Assembly (NCBI GenBank): GCA_036852015.1
Contig: JAANDG010000003.1
Coordinates: forward strand, 62,001 to 126,000
Length of the DNA stretch: 64,000 nt
Reading direction: 5' to 3'
DNA from: Pelodera strongyloides
Lineage: Eukaryota > Nematoda > Chromadorea > Rhabditida > Rhabditidae
Made by a program: the position numbers and the translations under genes
Shown here: piece by piece, positions 12,024-23,900 of the stretch
Numbering within the stretch: position 1 is the first letter of the stretch
Layout of the letters: every line of letters starts with the position of its first letter
The notes under the pieces: model-generated
The model's database searches: none
Told to the model about the DNA's origin: nothing
The model's input: the letters and a program-made list of their open reading frames with translations, nothing else

Positions 12024-15000
12024 CTCTCTCTCTCTCTCTCTCTACTTCTCCGTTAATGAATCCCGAGCATTTTCCGAGAAACTTTGCGTTTCCGAGGATT
12101 TTCCGCGGATTCTCCGAGTATTCTCCGAGAAGATTCTCGGAAAAAGCTCGGAAACTTTGAGGTTCTCGGGCCGAGCTCGGAAAATAGGCGGGCCGAGCTC
12201 GGGAGCTGTCTGTTTGTCCGTTTCCGAGCATTTCCCGCGGATTTTCCGAGCTCGGCCCGAGAAACTTTGCGTTTCCGAGCTTTTTCCGACTAAAAACCTA
12301 GTAGGAAAATAGTAAAAAACTAGCTGGTTTTTCCGCGGGAAATGCTCGGAAACAAATATCATAGTTCTCTCTACTAGTTCTCTCTAAGTTTCTCGGAAAA
12401 TGCTCGGAAAATCCGCGGGAAATGCTCGGAAACGGACAAACAGACAGCTCCCGAGCTCGGCCCGCCTATTTTCCGAGCTCGGCCCGAGAACCTCAAAGTT
12501 TCCGAGCTTTTTCCGAGAATCTTCTCGGAGAATACTCGGAGAATCCGCGGAAAATCCTCGGAAACGCAAAGTTTCTCGGAAAATGCTCGGGATTCATTAA
12601 CGGAGGAATCCCGAGGATTTTCCGAGAAACTGCGCCTTCCCGAGGATTTTCCGTCTATTTCCCGAGTATTCTCCGAGAAGATTCTCGGAAAAAGCTCGGA
12701 AACTTTGAGGTACTCGGGCGAGCTCGGAAAATAGGCGAGCCGAGCTCGGGATCCGTCTGTTTGTCCGTTTCCGAGCTTTTCCCGTGGATTTTCCGAGCAT
12801 TTCCCGACAAACTTTCGTTTTCCGAGCTTTTTCCGACTAAAAACCTAGTAGGAAACTAGTAAAAAACTAGCTGGTTTTTCCGCGGAAAATGCTCGGAAAC
12901 AAATATCATAGCATATCTCATCCTCTCATTTTCTTCCACTCCTTATTTACCACACCTCCCACCGTTTACTTCTCAATCCCTCTCCTACTACCTTTGAAAT
13001 CATGCAGATCCGTTGTCCTCGGAAAGCACTACAAATGTCGACGTGGCGGGGAAAAATGCGAAATCGGAAAAGGTCAGTCATACTTTCAAGTTTTCTACTT
13101 TCTTTGAACTTTGAACTGTTTCTTTATCTTTGTTCCAAAATAGAAAAAGCATATTGATTTTTAGGTTCTAATGGTTTCCGTTACTCCTAGTTTTGTGGCA
13201 AATGTAATTATCAAACAATCGCTATTCATACTGTATATTGAATTGAAAGATGAACTTAAATATACATTAGGTTTTATTGTAATTCTAGAGGCTCGGTATC
13301 TATGTCGTCGTTGTCGATTTCTCAAATGCACTCTACTTGGAATGTGTGCCGATAGTGAGTTTACGTTACGTTCTCGTTTCTTTATTTACGAGGCAATATA
13401 AATATAACATCATTCAAATGTCTTCTAACATTTGTTTACAAACATTCAAATATTTATTAACACATTAAAATGTGTGGATCAATATGATGAAAGATATTCA
13501 GCAACCATTGAATGTTTTGAATGTTTATTGCAATTTCAGCGACTTATTGCTGGCTGCCAACTGAGAGCGGTGTATTTTTTGTATGTAATGCAGCACACAA
13601 AGGTGTGACGTTTACGGGAAATACATATTTTTTTCTACATATATGTATATAGCGACACAATTAAGTTTTACATTCTCTGCTTCTAGACGTTCAACGCAAT
13701 CGCGACCGCGTATCCTCTACAGTAGGTCGCGAAAATGATAGACCTCGGTTCCGGAGCCCCCTAAATGCACAGGTATCTGTTAAAGGGATGGGCTCACTAC
13801 AAAATCACCTTGTTTTTATGCTTTAGTTTGATTGTAGAAAGGTAAAAATAAACAAAGAGCATAAAAAAAGTTTCTTGAATTACTCCCTAGGGAAGATATT
13901 AGGTAAAAAGGGTGAGTATTGATCTTTCTTCCGATAACGTGAGTAAACAAGATAAACTAGGGAAGCTAAGAGATATGGCTGAAACACACTGTTTTGAGCA
14001 AAATAAACTGTAGTTTTCATCGTTTATTTTACTTAAAACAATGAAAAACAGTGTGTTTCAGCCATATCTCTTAGCTTCCCTAGTTTATCTTGTTTATTCA
14101 CGTTATCGGAAGAAAGATTAATACTCACCCTTTTTACCTAATATCTTCCCTAGGGAGTAATTCAAGAACCGTTTTTTATGCTCTTTGTTTAATTTTACCT
14201 TTGTACAATCAAACGAAAGCATAAAAACAAGGTGATTTTTTTTTGATTAGTGAGCCCATCCCTTTGAGTTGATGGTTGTTTGACGAAGATAGACTTTATG
14301 AACAATAACAAAGCGTCGTAGTACAAATCCAAATTACAAAGCTCTTCTCCGTTCCCCGTCCCGGATGACAATGTGAGATCGGAAAAACTGATTTTAACCC
14401 TGATGAGAGGAGCCTCAGTGGAATTACTCGCCTCCTGGCCCTAGCCCGAAGACGTCGAGCAATTTGTCACCTGGAACTTGTCGCCTGCACTCAGAACCTC
14501 TGCGGAATATGTCATAAGCAAACTTTGTACTAACTTGAATGGCTCAACCCATTATTGAGCTGCCCTTGAATAAAGAAACACGATATCGAGGTGCAATATA
14601 TTTGTTTTGTTATTTATATTCGCAAATAAATTTAGTGGCGGCAGGCTAACGATGAGTCGACAGGAGACGAGGACGACATGCATGGGTCTAGTATGGATTT
14701 AGCAACTGGACAAGACGCGGGCACTTCTGGTCCTTCTGCGCCACAGCGGATAGGATATGTACCACAGGGTTTGCCGGCAAGGCAGAGTCTCCTGGAGGTC
14801 GGTACTCTAGCAATTATAAATGTTCTTTATTAAACTCTTTATTAAGTTTCTTTCTATAAAAAACCGCTCTTGACACTCCTGTTGTCTAGAAGAAGACACC
14901 TACGAAACTTATAGTATGCATGGAACGTTACAACTCGGGTAACTCGGCCAACTAAACCCTTAGCGTTTTTTTTTTTGGAATATCGAACGATCATCCTTCG

Positions 15001-17519
15001 ATAAAAGGAGAGAAATACGGGCTGTAGTTTTTGTGAGCCTCCTAGTTTAATAATATTATGTACCTAGCGTTTTAGAATAATCTTATACTACGCAGCAAAC
15101 AACCGACTGTTGAGTTTTGTCAGCATCTACTGTGGAAATGCCGTGGTACAAACTGGAAAATGCTCAATATTGAAACCAAACTACAAGAGAGGAAAACGCT
15201 CGTTAGTTTCAGCCTCTTCCGTTCTCTGCAATTCGTTTTGCCTCAAAAAACGCCGTCGCACCAATGCACTTGGACCTTAGCGAGACGACTAGAAACGTCG
15301 AAACAGTCATGAGTACGGTAGGTCATTAATTAGTCCTTAAAGAACTTAATTAGTATTTTATCACTTTTCTGATCTGACATTACAGAGGCCGTATTCGCCG
15401 ACGCGCAGGGAGCTCTCCCTGGCCTCCCCAAGGAGCTAAAGGGTGCGAGAGCAGAAGAGATACAGAGCGCTCGTGAGCCTAGGGAGGGCTCTTGGTGTGT
15501 ACGGTCTCTGGACATCCGATGATTATCCAAATTTAAGTTTAGTTTACCCCCACACTTGACCCGTCACTTCACTTGAACACGTTGCAACGTCTCGTCGTAG
15601 CACTTCATCGAATGCGGAAAGATCAAAGTTCGAATCCTCAGGTGAGACGTTAACTTGGAGATTAACTCGTAGCGGTCTCCGTCTGGTAATGATTACGGTA
15701 GTGGGCGACCTCAGAGGATCAGACACCCCTCGTGAGCTTTCAAAGGATTTTTTTTTTCTGCATGGTGTGTGTAATGCAGTTCAATCAGCTGTCAGTATAC
15801 TATACTGTCCGTATCTACAAAGGGCTACATATCCTAACAAGACATCACATTTAGCCTTTATATAGCCTTATCATTACATTAGGGAATAATAGGGAAACAC
15901 CGACAACATCCTTATCAACTTACCATATCATGCATACCAACTATGCTAACTGTATATCCTATGCCATGAAAGATCCTTCAGATTGTGCTTCAGTTGAAAG
16001 AAATGACTACGGTAACCTAAACAAGCAACTTTCAGCAAATGCAAGAGCTTCGCATCGATGCTATTCGCCCTTTGTGGGAGAAACAACTGAAGGGAATCGC
16101 TGAATTCATGCTGCATTCCGAGGAGTTTGCCGCGCTTCAAATAGCTGACAAGGTGGAGATATGATATTAGGAGAAAACTAGGACATCCTTCGGGTCTTCG
16201 AACTTTGACCTTTATTACGATAGTAGGTCGGTAACTCGAAAGGGGCGTGGTTCAATTCCCGCTCCTACAGTATTCACCAAATCAGAAGAAGAAATTTATC
16301 ACAGAAGAATTGGGGAAAAATATTTTTATCTGGACTTGAGCCTTTAATTTCCCACTTTCTTCAGATGAGCATCTTCAAAATGTGCTGGTGCGCGATACAA
16401 CGTTTGGAACGCGCGGCAATGTCCGTCGAATTATTCGGGGAGGAAATTTATCGGTCAAGGGTGACTATTTTTTTATTGAGTCACTTGAGCCTAATTTGCC
16501 GCACTTAATAATGTATATGTTTAAATGTCTACTGGACTCTTATCTTTATAAAGAGCGCAACTCCAGAGGATGAAAGAATTCAATAGTTTTAAAATTAGTT
16601 TGTCTATATTTTATTGATCACACATATATCGAAGATCGAAGATACATCATACAATCAAATGGCTTTGCGTAGCGTATTTTTGTGTATTACCAGATTATGA
16701 ACTTGGAATCCAGTAAACATTGCGAAAACCACGTACCATACCACTTTGAATCTGAGACATTACTCATTTTTCATTCAGAGATTTGTCGTTTTCGACAATT
16801 ATTCGCTGAGTGACTGCACGAAGATTAATGCGGAGAGTGTCAGTGATTACAGCAGCGAGAATTTAAAAAAGTACGTTTTGTTCGTAAGCGGTGAGAAGTT
16901 TTCTTATTCTGACAGCCTGCAATTCATTTGGTTACAGCTCTTGTGCGCGCGGAAGTAAAATGTTTCTATTTGAAAATGTAAACTTACTTCCTTACTTTAG
17001 ACGAAGCGCTATTAAATAAATAAATAAACCTTTACGCAACAAGAGCGCTCCTTTATCCGTGGGTGGTTCAATACATTGTTCAAAGTTCAAAGCTTATATC
17101 ACTTGACCGCAGAGGTCCTCATCATTAGGCGATGAGTTCCAGATGGCAAATTGCACGACGTCTTCGAGCAAGGGCCATGAAGGAGAGCCCATGATTCCCT
17201 CGTCGGGTGATGGTGGTGGTGGTTTCAATGTTGTCACGGGCTAGACTCGAACCCGGGTCGAGTGCGTTAGAGGCGAATGATCCTCTTTGCAGAATGTTTC
17301 TCCCGTTCGTGGATAGGATTCTCTCGGAGGTGGTGCGCCCGATGATCAACCTCAAGATCACGCACTTCGAGCTCGTCTACATGATCAGTCAGCTGATGTG
17401 GCACCTGGAAGGTAGACGACTTGAAGAGTTCGCCAACGCCGCCTTGCTACCGCTCCCCACCAACGACTGTGAGTCCGTGCATGGACACTCCTCCTCAGTT
17501 CTATTCACTCTCTCTCTCA

Positions 17520-17562
<43 letters not shown>

Positions 17563-17580
17563 ATTTTTTCTCTCTCTCTC

Positions 17581-17621
<41 letters not shown>

Positions 17622-19016
17622 CTCTTCTTTCCGTTCTCTCTTTTCCACCCATCTCCCTCGTTTCATCAAAAACCCTGTATTTTCATTGTTTGTTCCCCCT
17701 CCCCCCCCACTGCACTATTTCTAAATTACAAAAAATATTTTTTTTTTGCATTACCTTCTTTTTCCTAACCTCTTTCTACTTTACACATCTACCCTTTTTC
17801 GAGTTTGACACTGTTTCCGTGTGCTGCACGCGCATTCATCTATCACTGTGGAGTGCCGACAGCTGCAGTATAAGGGTGGCATGGGCATGGATATAATCAC
17901 TACTATCTTACCACAACATATTGTCTCTGCTACGCTAGAAATATAAAAGTTTATTAGGATGAAACCACACTATGTTAGCGCGCGTAATTTATCACGCACA
18001 AGCACGACTTGCTTCCTATTTTTTACTGGAATCAATGGTATTTTCGCACAAAAGCACAACTGGTATTTTCCAGCATAGAACTTACGGTCTTTTTGAAACG
18101 CATAGTGTGTACAACTGAATTCTTACGTAATTCGAATTTAACTCGTTCTTATGCAAATTTATGGTCATTTGCATAAGCCGTATAAGAATGCTGGTGCACT
18201 CGATGTGTTTCAAAAAACGGCCGGTATTTCGCTAAGAAGCAAATGCATAACAGAGGTAAAAAAAGCGAAATGCTAGCCTCTTTGGAAAATTTGCATATGA
18301 TAAGCAAATCCTATGTATCCTATGCTAATTTTGTACGATTGCTGTGGACGATCGTACACAAGTAGCATAGGATACATAGGATGTGCTTATCATGTGCAAA
18401 TTTTCCAAAGGGGCTAGCATTTCGCTTTAACCATTTAGTTAGACTAGGATCGCATGTAACTCCTTTTTTTTTTCAGGGAAAGACGTGTCCGAGCCCGCTT
18501 TGGCAGCCGCCGAGCGATTTCGCGAGCGAATTTGCAATGATCTCCATGATTATTATGTGAATTCCATGCAAACGCCTAATTATGCAGGACGTCTGATGAA
18601 GCTGATGGCCATCGTGCACTCGATTGAGGTGACTTTCGTTGAGCATAAGAAATTCAATTTTGTTCCAAAGTGTTTCGAAAGTCTGCTGTGCAAAAGTACA
18701 CAACGTTCGCATAATAAGAATAAATGTTATTGGGTCAACGAGTCGTAGTGACAAAGAAGACAAGTTCTAGAGGTAGCGTCTATTAGCAGCTCGCAAACCA
18801 AAGGGTACCCTAAGAATCCTAAGATGTTGGTGCGCTAAGAACACCATCATACTAACGAATTTACAATTCGGAAAACCTAAAAATAGGACGACGTTTGACA
18901 GTTATTGGAACACCAAAGCTGCCAGAAAAGCCTGCATTTTAATTCTTTAGACACAATTTTACTGTTTCAAAGGGTAGAGATAAAGTTTAATGCTGGAATT
19001 GTTTTAGGGCCCTGGA

Positions 19017-19052
<36 letters not shown>

Positions 19053-19180
19053 TTATTAATTAAAAACAATTTCAGCAAATTCAAAGCGATCGTGCCAAAG
19101 TGTTTGAGCTGGCCCGGATATTTGACGTCTTCAAATTGGACTGCAATGAAAAGGAGGGCAATTTGAAGTATCAGTGTTAA
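11070..19180 (+). CDS. Nuclear hormone receptor, 502 aa
   Basis: Ligand-regulated or orphan transcription factor acting in the nucleus. Exons: 11070-11150, 11774-11880, 13008-13072, 13289-13354, 13687-13772, 14636-14797, 15213-15317, 15543-15641, 16036-16152, 16365-16460, 16779-16870, 17293-17468, 18477-18628, 19076-19180; all phases agree. An acidic 36-residue leader precedes the DNA-binding domain (about 37-103): finger 1 CLIC...[10 protein letters not shown], finger 2 YKC...KCEIG...[11 protein letters not shown]. The P-box region [10 protein letters not shown] is typical of expanded nematode receptors. NVQRNRD follows, then a low-complexity hinge (about 107-205), then a helical ligand-binding domain with [29 protein letters not shown] and a terminal helix ending LKYQC. 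Introns are crowded with palindromic and simple repeats. The class is certain; orthology to a named receptor cannot be set by eye. Exons 7 and 12 are the least constrained. Confidence 0.92.
11180..11624. repeat. PAL-4 TTAA element, ~445 bp
   Basis: TTAAAGGGAGAGGCCCACGA ... CGTGGGCCTCTCCCTTTAA. Long inverted arms including AACTCACAGAGTTATTC and CAAACAGTTCGGCCAGGTA. Intron 1 of the nuclear receptor. Other copies: 29173, 29847 (deleted) and 42660. Confidence 0.9.
12050..12905. repeat. TTCCGAG/CTCGGAA private-motif island, three ~300-bp modules
   Basis: Modules at about 12050-12360 and 12600-12905 are forward copies; 12385-12600 is inverted. Each is made almost wholly of degenerate TTCCGAG and CTCGGAAA words. 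It follows a (TC)n tract (11980-12045) in intron 2 of the nuclear receptor. ORFs across it are shadows of the repeat. Confidence 0.9.
13780..14266. repeat. PAL-5 TTAA element, full palindrome ~487 bp
   Basis: Arms TTAAAGGGATGGGCTCACTA and its complement (right TTAA decayed to TTGA) pair along nearly the full length around an axis near 14025. Intron 5 of the nuclear receptor. Confidence 0.9.
14396..14515 (-). repeat. Repeat A, minus-strand copy
   Basis: Reverse complement of the family defined by GACAAATTGCTCGACGTCTT and GGGCTAGGGCCAGGAGG. Other copies: 17105-17260, 24430-24520 and 53160-53760. Confidence 0.75.
15386..15512. repeat. Repeat B copy
   Basis: GAGGCCGTATTCGCC start, then CAGGGAGCTCTCCCTGGC, and an inverted end near GTACGGTCTCTG. 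Intron 7 of the nuclear receptor. Confidence 0.65.
17105..17260 (+). repeat. Repeat A copy
   Basis: GCAGAGGTCCTCATCATTAGG through the CGACGTCTTCG core to a GGGCTAGACTCGAACC end. The end resembles a tRNA B-box read on the other strand, so a tRNA-related SINE origin is possible. Confidence 0.7.
17508..17640 (+). repeat. (TC)n-rich tract
   Basis: Interrupted CT dinucleotide repeat in intron 12 of the nuclear receptor; it creates a spurious Ser/Leu-rich frame downstream of the exon. Confidence 0.95.
18085..18235. repeat. PAL-2 palindromic element, left end eroded
   Basis: TTTTTGAAACGCAT left arm and GTTTCAAAAAACGGCCGG right arm around an AT-rich loop. Intron 12 of the nuclear receptor. Confidence 0.75.
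18261..18430. repeat. PAL-1 palindromic element, complete
   Basis: AAAGCGAAATGCTAGCC arm, turn GATTGCTGTGGACGATC, mirror arm to TTTCGCTTTAA (TTAA 18427-18430). About 170 bp, about 25 bp from the PAL-2 copy. Confidence 0.9.
18707..18830 (+). repeat. Repeat D copy
   Basis: Shares GAAGACAAGTTCT[A/T]GAGGTAG and downstream ACCCTAAG with 46190-46310. Both follow an A/T-rich run. Intron 13 of the nuclear receptor. Confidence 0.6.
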
Positions 19181-20976
19181 TTTAAACCAGTTTATTGTTT
19201 ACTTTCAAATTTACTGGTCGTTTGGATTTTTTACGTGGGCCTGAACCCTTAACCTATATGTATCATAGAACATATTTTCCATTTTTCACATTCAGCAACG
19301 TCACATGCTGCACCGAGCTTTGCCCATTCGATCTAATGGCAAATGCGTGCTCTATATCTCTCAGCTGTTTAGGACCATTTTTGTTGCCGCATAGAGATAC
19401 TGTTGAGGTCGGTGATATCTGACAAACAAGTAGACGAAGTAGATTCAAAAACGATTTAGGGTAAAAATTCTCTGCTTTCCTCTTACATTAGCATTCCGCT
19501 TTATTAATTGAGACGTGAATAAAATAATTCTTTATTTAGCGTTTATAGTGTATAAATTATATTGCAAATCCAATTTAAAGAAATGAAAAGAACATAAACT
19601 TCCGGTGTCGCACACTTTCGTATCGCTGTGGAGAAAACGTGATCTTTGCGCGCGGCACAATCAATCACTATCATGAGCATTTGATTTGAGAAAGGAGAAA
19701 TTTAATCGACGGCACTATTATCGACAACAGTTTTCAGCGTAAAAATGTATCCCATTTACGTTTTATTTCTTGCATATCGAACGTGGTTTTCAAAACAAAA
19801 ATATGTACTGATCCTATTTTGTGTAATTCCATGTTCAAAACCACGTGTCATTTAGTATTGTTCTGTTAATGGGGATTTTTTTGCTCCACCCGATGATGTA
19901 CGACGTTGTCAGTGTGTGAATAACTCTCTTTTTTTGGTCGGAATCCTACAAAAATACAAAATTCTTGCAATTAGTTGCTTATGCGAACTAAAGGGAAAAT
20001 AGTAAATTTCATAATCACGCTTTACTTTTTCATGCAAATGCGATTTTTACGCAGGGATAAAACGTGCTAAAAAGGATATAGTGCACATAATATCAACCGT
20101 ATGCGCGAAGTGGATGCATTGCACGACGTCAGGGCCAACTCTCCCGTGGCTAAACTTCTCGGGAAGCCGATTTGTCTCGACAAGAGTTATCACGTGCCAA
20201 TTTTTACATATTTGGTAGGGGTGTGAACTCCTGGAACGGGAATCGAACCCGTGACCTTTTCATGGGTAGTAAGGCATTACCACTACAACACCAGGCGGCC
20301 GGGTGATCCTTGATAATAGCTGCACTGAGACTACATTCAACGACGTCACACCCCGAACCGATCCTTGCTTATTTGATCTAATAATACTTGCAAATGTGTT
20401 CCTTATCTCTCAGCTGAGTATGTCAAAAAAAGTGTGCAGCTATTTCCAGAGGTGTTATCGTGAATTGGAATTTTGAAACGGAATTAATCAGTTTTTGATC
20501 GGTCATTTGTTATTTATTTGCTGGGAAGACTTGACTCGATGCATTTTCCCAGATACAACAATATCTAAGCTTACCTTGTTAGAATATTCTCCCAGTGTGT
20601 GCTCTTGCAGATATGCTTTTCAGATTTTCAGATTCCGGAAAATGTAACAAACTTTTTTTTTCGTATCTTTAAACTACACCGTTCTTCAGAAAAGATACTA
20701 TACCATACTATAAATATATACTATAAATATGTACGATCTATCAATCTATGTGTCATTTTTTGCTGTACAGATATTCTACTACTTAATGATATTTTATATT
20801 TACACCGAAAATTGCAGACCGGCCTCTTACTTTTCTTATTTGGGAGCTAACGGAACGGATATATTTTGCTAAACTGCTCTGCGGGACGCCTTATTCGGCT
20901 TCAGATTATTTACTATACAAGACCGCATTGTGTTGCACAAAGCTATACAATTTAGAAGAACTACACTCTACACAAA
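19181..20976. other. Region between nuclear receptor and NPA gene
   Basis: Starts with the receptor 3' UTR; the first AATAAA is at 19518-19523. Segments 19293-19370 and 20333-20415 are diverged copies of one about 75-bp unit (both ending ATCTCTCAGCTG). A tRNA-like sequence lies at 20229-20298 (-). No coding exon seen. Confidence 0.45.
20229..20298 (-). tRNA. tRNA-like (Gly-CCC-type) pseudogene or SINE head
   Basis: On the minus strand: A-box-like TGTAGTGGTAATG, a CTACCCATG anticodon-loop-like segment, and a T arm with B-box GGGTTCGATTCCCGT. Acceptor ends CCTGG/CCAGG pair for 5 bp only and the anticodon stem is poor, so a functional tRNA is unlikely. Confidence 0.4.
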
Positions 20977-23900
20977 ATGATTAAACACATGTTTTTGTTA
21001 TTACTATTCATGTTCACATGTTGGGCGCTACGGGTGAGCTTTACTTTTTTGCTAACATTTTTGTTGTCTATTTTTTTCTCAAAAGGATTTTTTTCGAGCA
21101 ATAAGCCATGCGACATGTAATCACATTGTATGTATTTATTAGTTTATTAAGAGCAAGTGCCTGGTTTGTCTAATAAACTTATGTAAATACCGTAGTTTTG
21201 TAAATACTGTAATTTTGTGAATACTGTAATTTTGTAAATACTGTAATTTTTGGATGGCTCATTTGTCTTGATATATATATTTAGCTTTCCCGGTCAGAAC
21301 GACGTCGGGCTAGAAACTTGGACCACGCAATGGAGGAAAATCTCCAACTTTTGACAGAAAAGTTAAATCATTGTGTTCCGAAAAGGGAACCACAATACGA
21401 CAAGAAAGACGTTGAGAAATTGGTCGGACATAGTGCACTTCGACAATTTCAACGACTGAGGTTATCAATAGTTTATTGAGGACATGTAATTAACACATCT
21501 CAAAAGGTGCCCCAACGATACCACGCTTCACAACGCAGCATACTGACAAGGGACCAAACTATAAAGATCAAGTTGGCTCACAAGTTTATTCCAAAAAAAT
21601 TTTTATTTCTTTCTTGGATGGTTTTTACTATTGTAGAGAGGACTGATAATTCGGAATTATTACCATCGCCAATCAGTCTTCGCCCTCTTTTTTTCTGACA
21701 CTCGTAAGGAATTACAGAAGTATTTAAAAAAAATCCTTGAATCATCTATTCAGATTTCAACTTCTGTCAGAATCTGATGAAAATGACTACGGAAGATTGG
21801 ACCAATGTTTGGATCATGTTGAAAACCATATCATAAGATACCATCGAGCATTGAAAAAGGTTTTACCCGTTATTTTTCAAACATTTTGTTTTGGGCTTTA
21901 TCTCAGGCTGCGCGGAATGTGTACCAGGCGGTCTTAGGGTTTCCTTTGGTTGACGTTCTTTATTTTAATGATTGTTAACCAATAAACCGTAATTATGCGA
22001 TTTGGCACACATTCGGCGCAATTTTTGAAGTGGTCGCGGCAGTTGCGTCTCAGGTTCTACGCATTTGCCTCTTTTGCGCGAATGCTGTCTTAGGGTAGGG
22101 TCTTAGGGTTGGTCTTAGGGCCTTAGGGTACCCCACCGCATGAAGACCTACTCAACACCTCTTACTCTCTCGATCAATCCAAGATTTTGTTTAAGAATAA
22201 CTGTGTGTCTTAGCTGGAGCGTCTGGAGCGCGAATCACTACTCAGATCTCTACTTTCCCGGGAGCAAATGGAGGAGCTCGTGGAACTGTTCCGCCGAAGT
22301 GATGATGTTGACCCAGTGGAGCAGAAGGTTAGATTCTTTGTCGATTATAAGCCTCCATTGTTCAATCAATACTATAATTCGCATTCCCAGTTAGGAAATA
22401 AATAAATGTAATATTTCTCATCTTTTAGATCCGATCTCACTTCAAACAACTTCCAGAATCATTTCTCTCCGAACATTTAATTCCACAAATGCTTGGCGAG
22501 TTAGAGGTGGCCAGCAGGCGAGGAGCGCGCAGTGTTAGTAAGTATTAACTTAATTTAGTCCGTGAATTGCTTTATGTTAGCGTAAAAATGGTTGGTGAGA
22601 GGTTCAAACAACAACCGAACTAGCCCTTTAGGACCGGATGCGGTACGTTTCAGTAGGTAGACAATCTTTCAAGTAATAGTGCTCGCACTGCGTGATGAGT
22701 AGGCAAGGCACCAACACCACCCTGATAGATCACGGCGTTTCACTGAAACGACTCCCTCGGCTGAACTACCGGCACAAATTTAGTTTCTAAATCGGAAAAT
22801 AAAGGTCGAAATTTAGATAGCATATATTGACATATTTAGGTACTTTTGACCATCAAGCTCTGTTCAAGTCTTCGGAAACGTCTGATACAGCTAGGATAGA
22901 ACCAAGGAACACACACCCACTACCGTTGAACGAGGAACAATTGAGCTGGATGAGTGATAAAGATGTAAGTGTTAGGGAGGGAGAGAGTAGCTAGACAGTT
23001 AGACAGCCGAGAAACAGCGAAATTGAGGAAGAAGGAAGAGATGGACAGAGAGGATAATAGAGAGATTTAGTAGACAGAAAGAGAAAGAGAGTAAGAGAGA
23101 GATAATCCAAAACCTCAAAGATGATCAAATTCAGAAAAGTGCTGTGCAACGTCTGAAGGACAACGGTGCATCAAGATGGGACGTTATGAACAAGTTGGGA
23201 GAATTGTACTACGAAACGAGCAAAGATATCAGAGCTAGATCCGCAACGTAGGTGCTTTTGAATAGAGTTTGAATTGATCTTTCCCCGACAAGCAGGGAGC
23301 CCTCCCTGGCCTCCCCAGGGAGCTAAAGAATGTGTAGAGAGTGCGAGAGCAGAAGAGATTCAGCTCACTCGAGAACCTAGGGAGGGCTCCCTGCGTGTTG
23401 GTGAATACGGACTCTGATGTTATTTTCTCACCTTTTAGGTATTGACTGATAAACTTGAATACGCACATCTTTTATCATAAAAAGTATATTATTCTATGTG
23501 TTTTCTCTAAAATAGAAATAGGTTTTCTTCATCCGACACATGTGAAAATATTTAGTTTTTATTGGTTCTCAGTTTTGCCAAATAGCTGAGCGACTAGTTA
23601 CTAGTTGCTTGATGAACTTCAAGCTTATTCGATAACTTTAATTCGATAACATTAAAGCGAAATGCTAGCCCCTTTGGAAAATTTACATATGATAAGCAAA
23701 TCCTATGTATCCTATGCTAATTTTGTACGATCGTCCACGGCAATCGTACAAAATTAGCATAGGATACATAGGATTTGCTTATCATATGCAAATTTTCCAA
23801 AGAGGCTAGCATTTCGCTTTAAAGCGAAATGCCAGCACCTTTGGAAAATTCGCATATGATAAGCAAATCCTATGTATCCTATGCTAATTTTGCGCGATCG

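Noticed and set aside
12042..12859. Several 60-145 codon frames rich in SEKLGNF-like words
   Set aside because: They track the TTCCGAG/CTCGGAA island on both strands and lack splice partners.
15118..15212. Extra nuclear receptor exon after a TTTTGTCAG
   Set aside because: The frame is open but cannot join the 15213 exon without a stop or a 10-nt intron.
17421..17896. Extension of the receptor frame through a Ser/Leu-rich stretch
   Set aside because: The GTGAGT at 17469 ends the exon in the phase required by 18477; the extension is (TC)n sequence.
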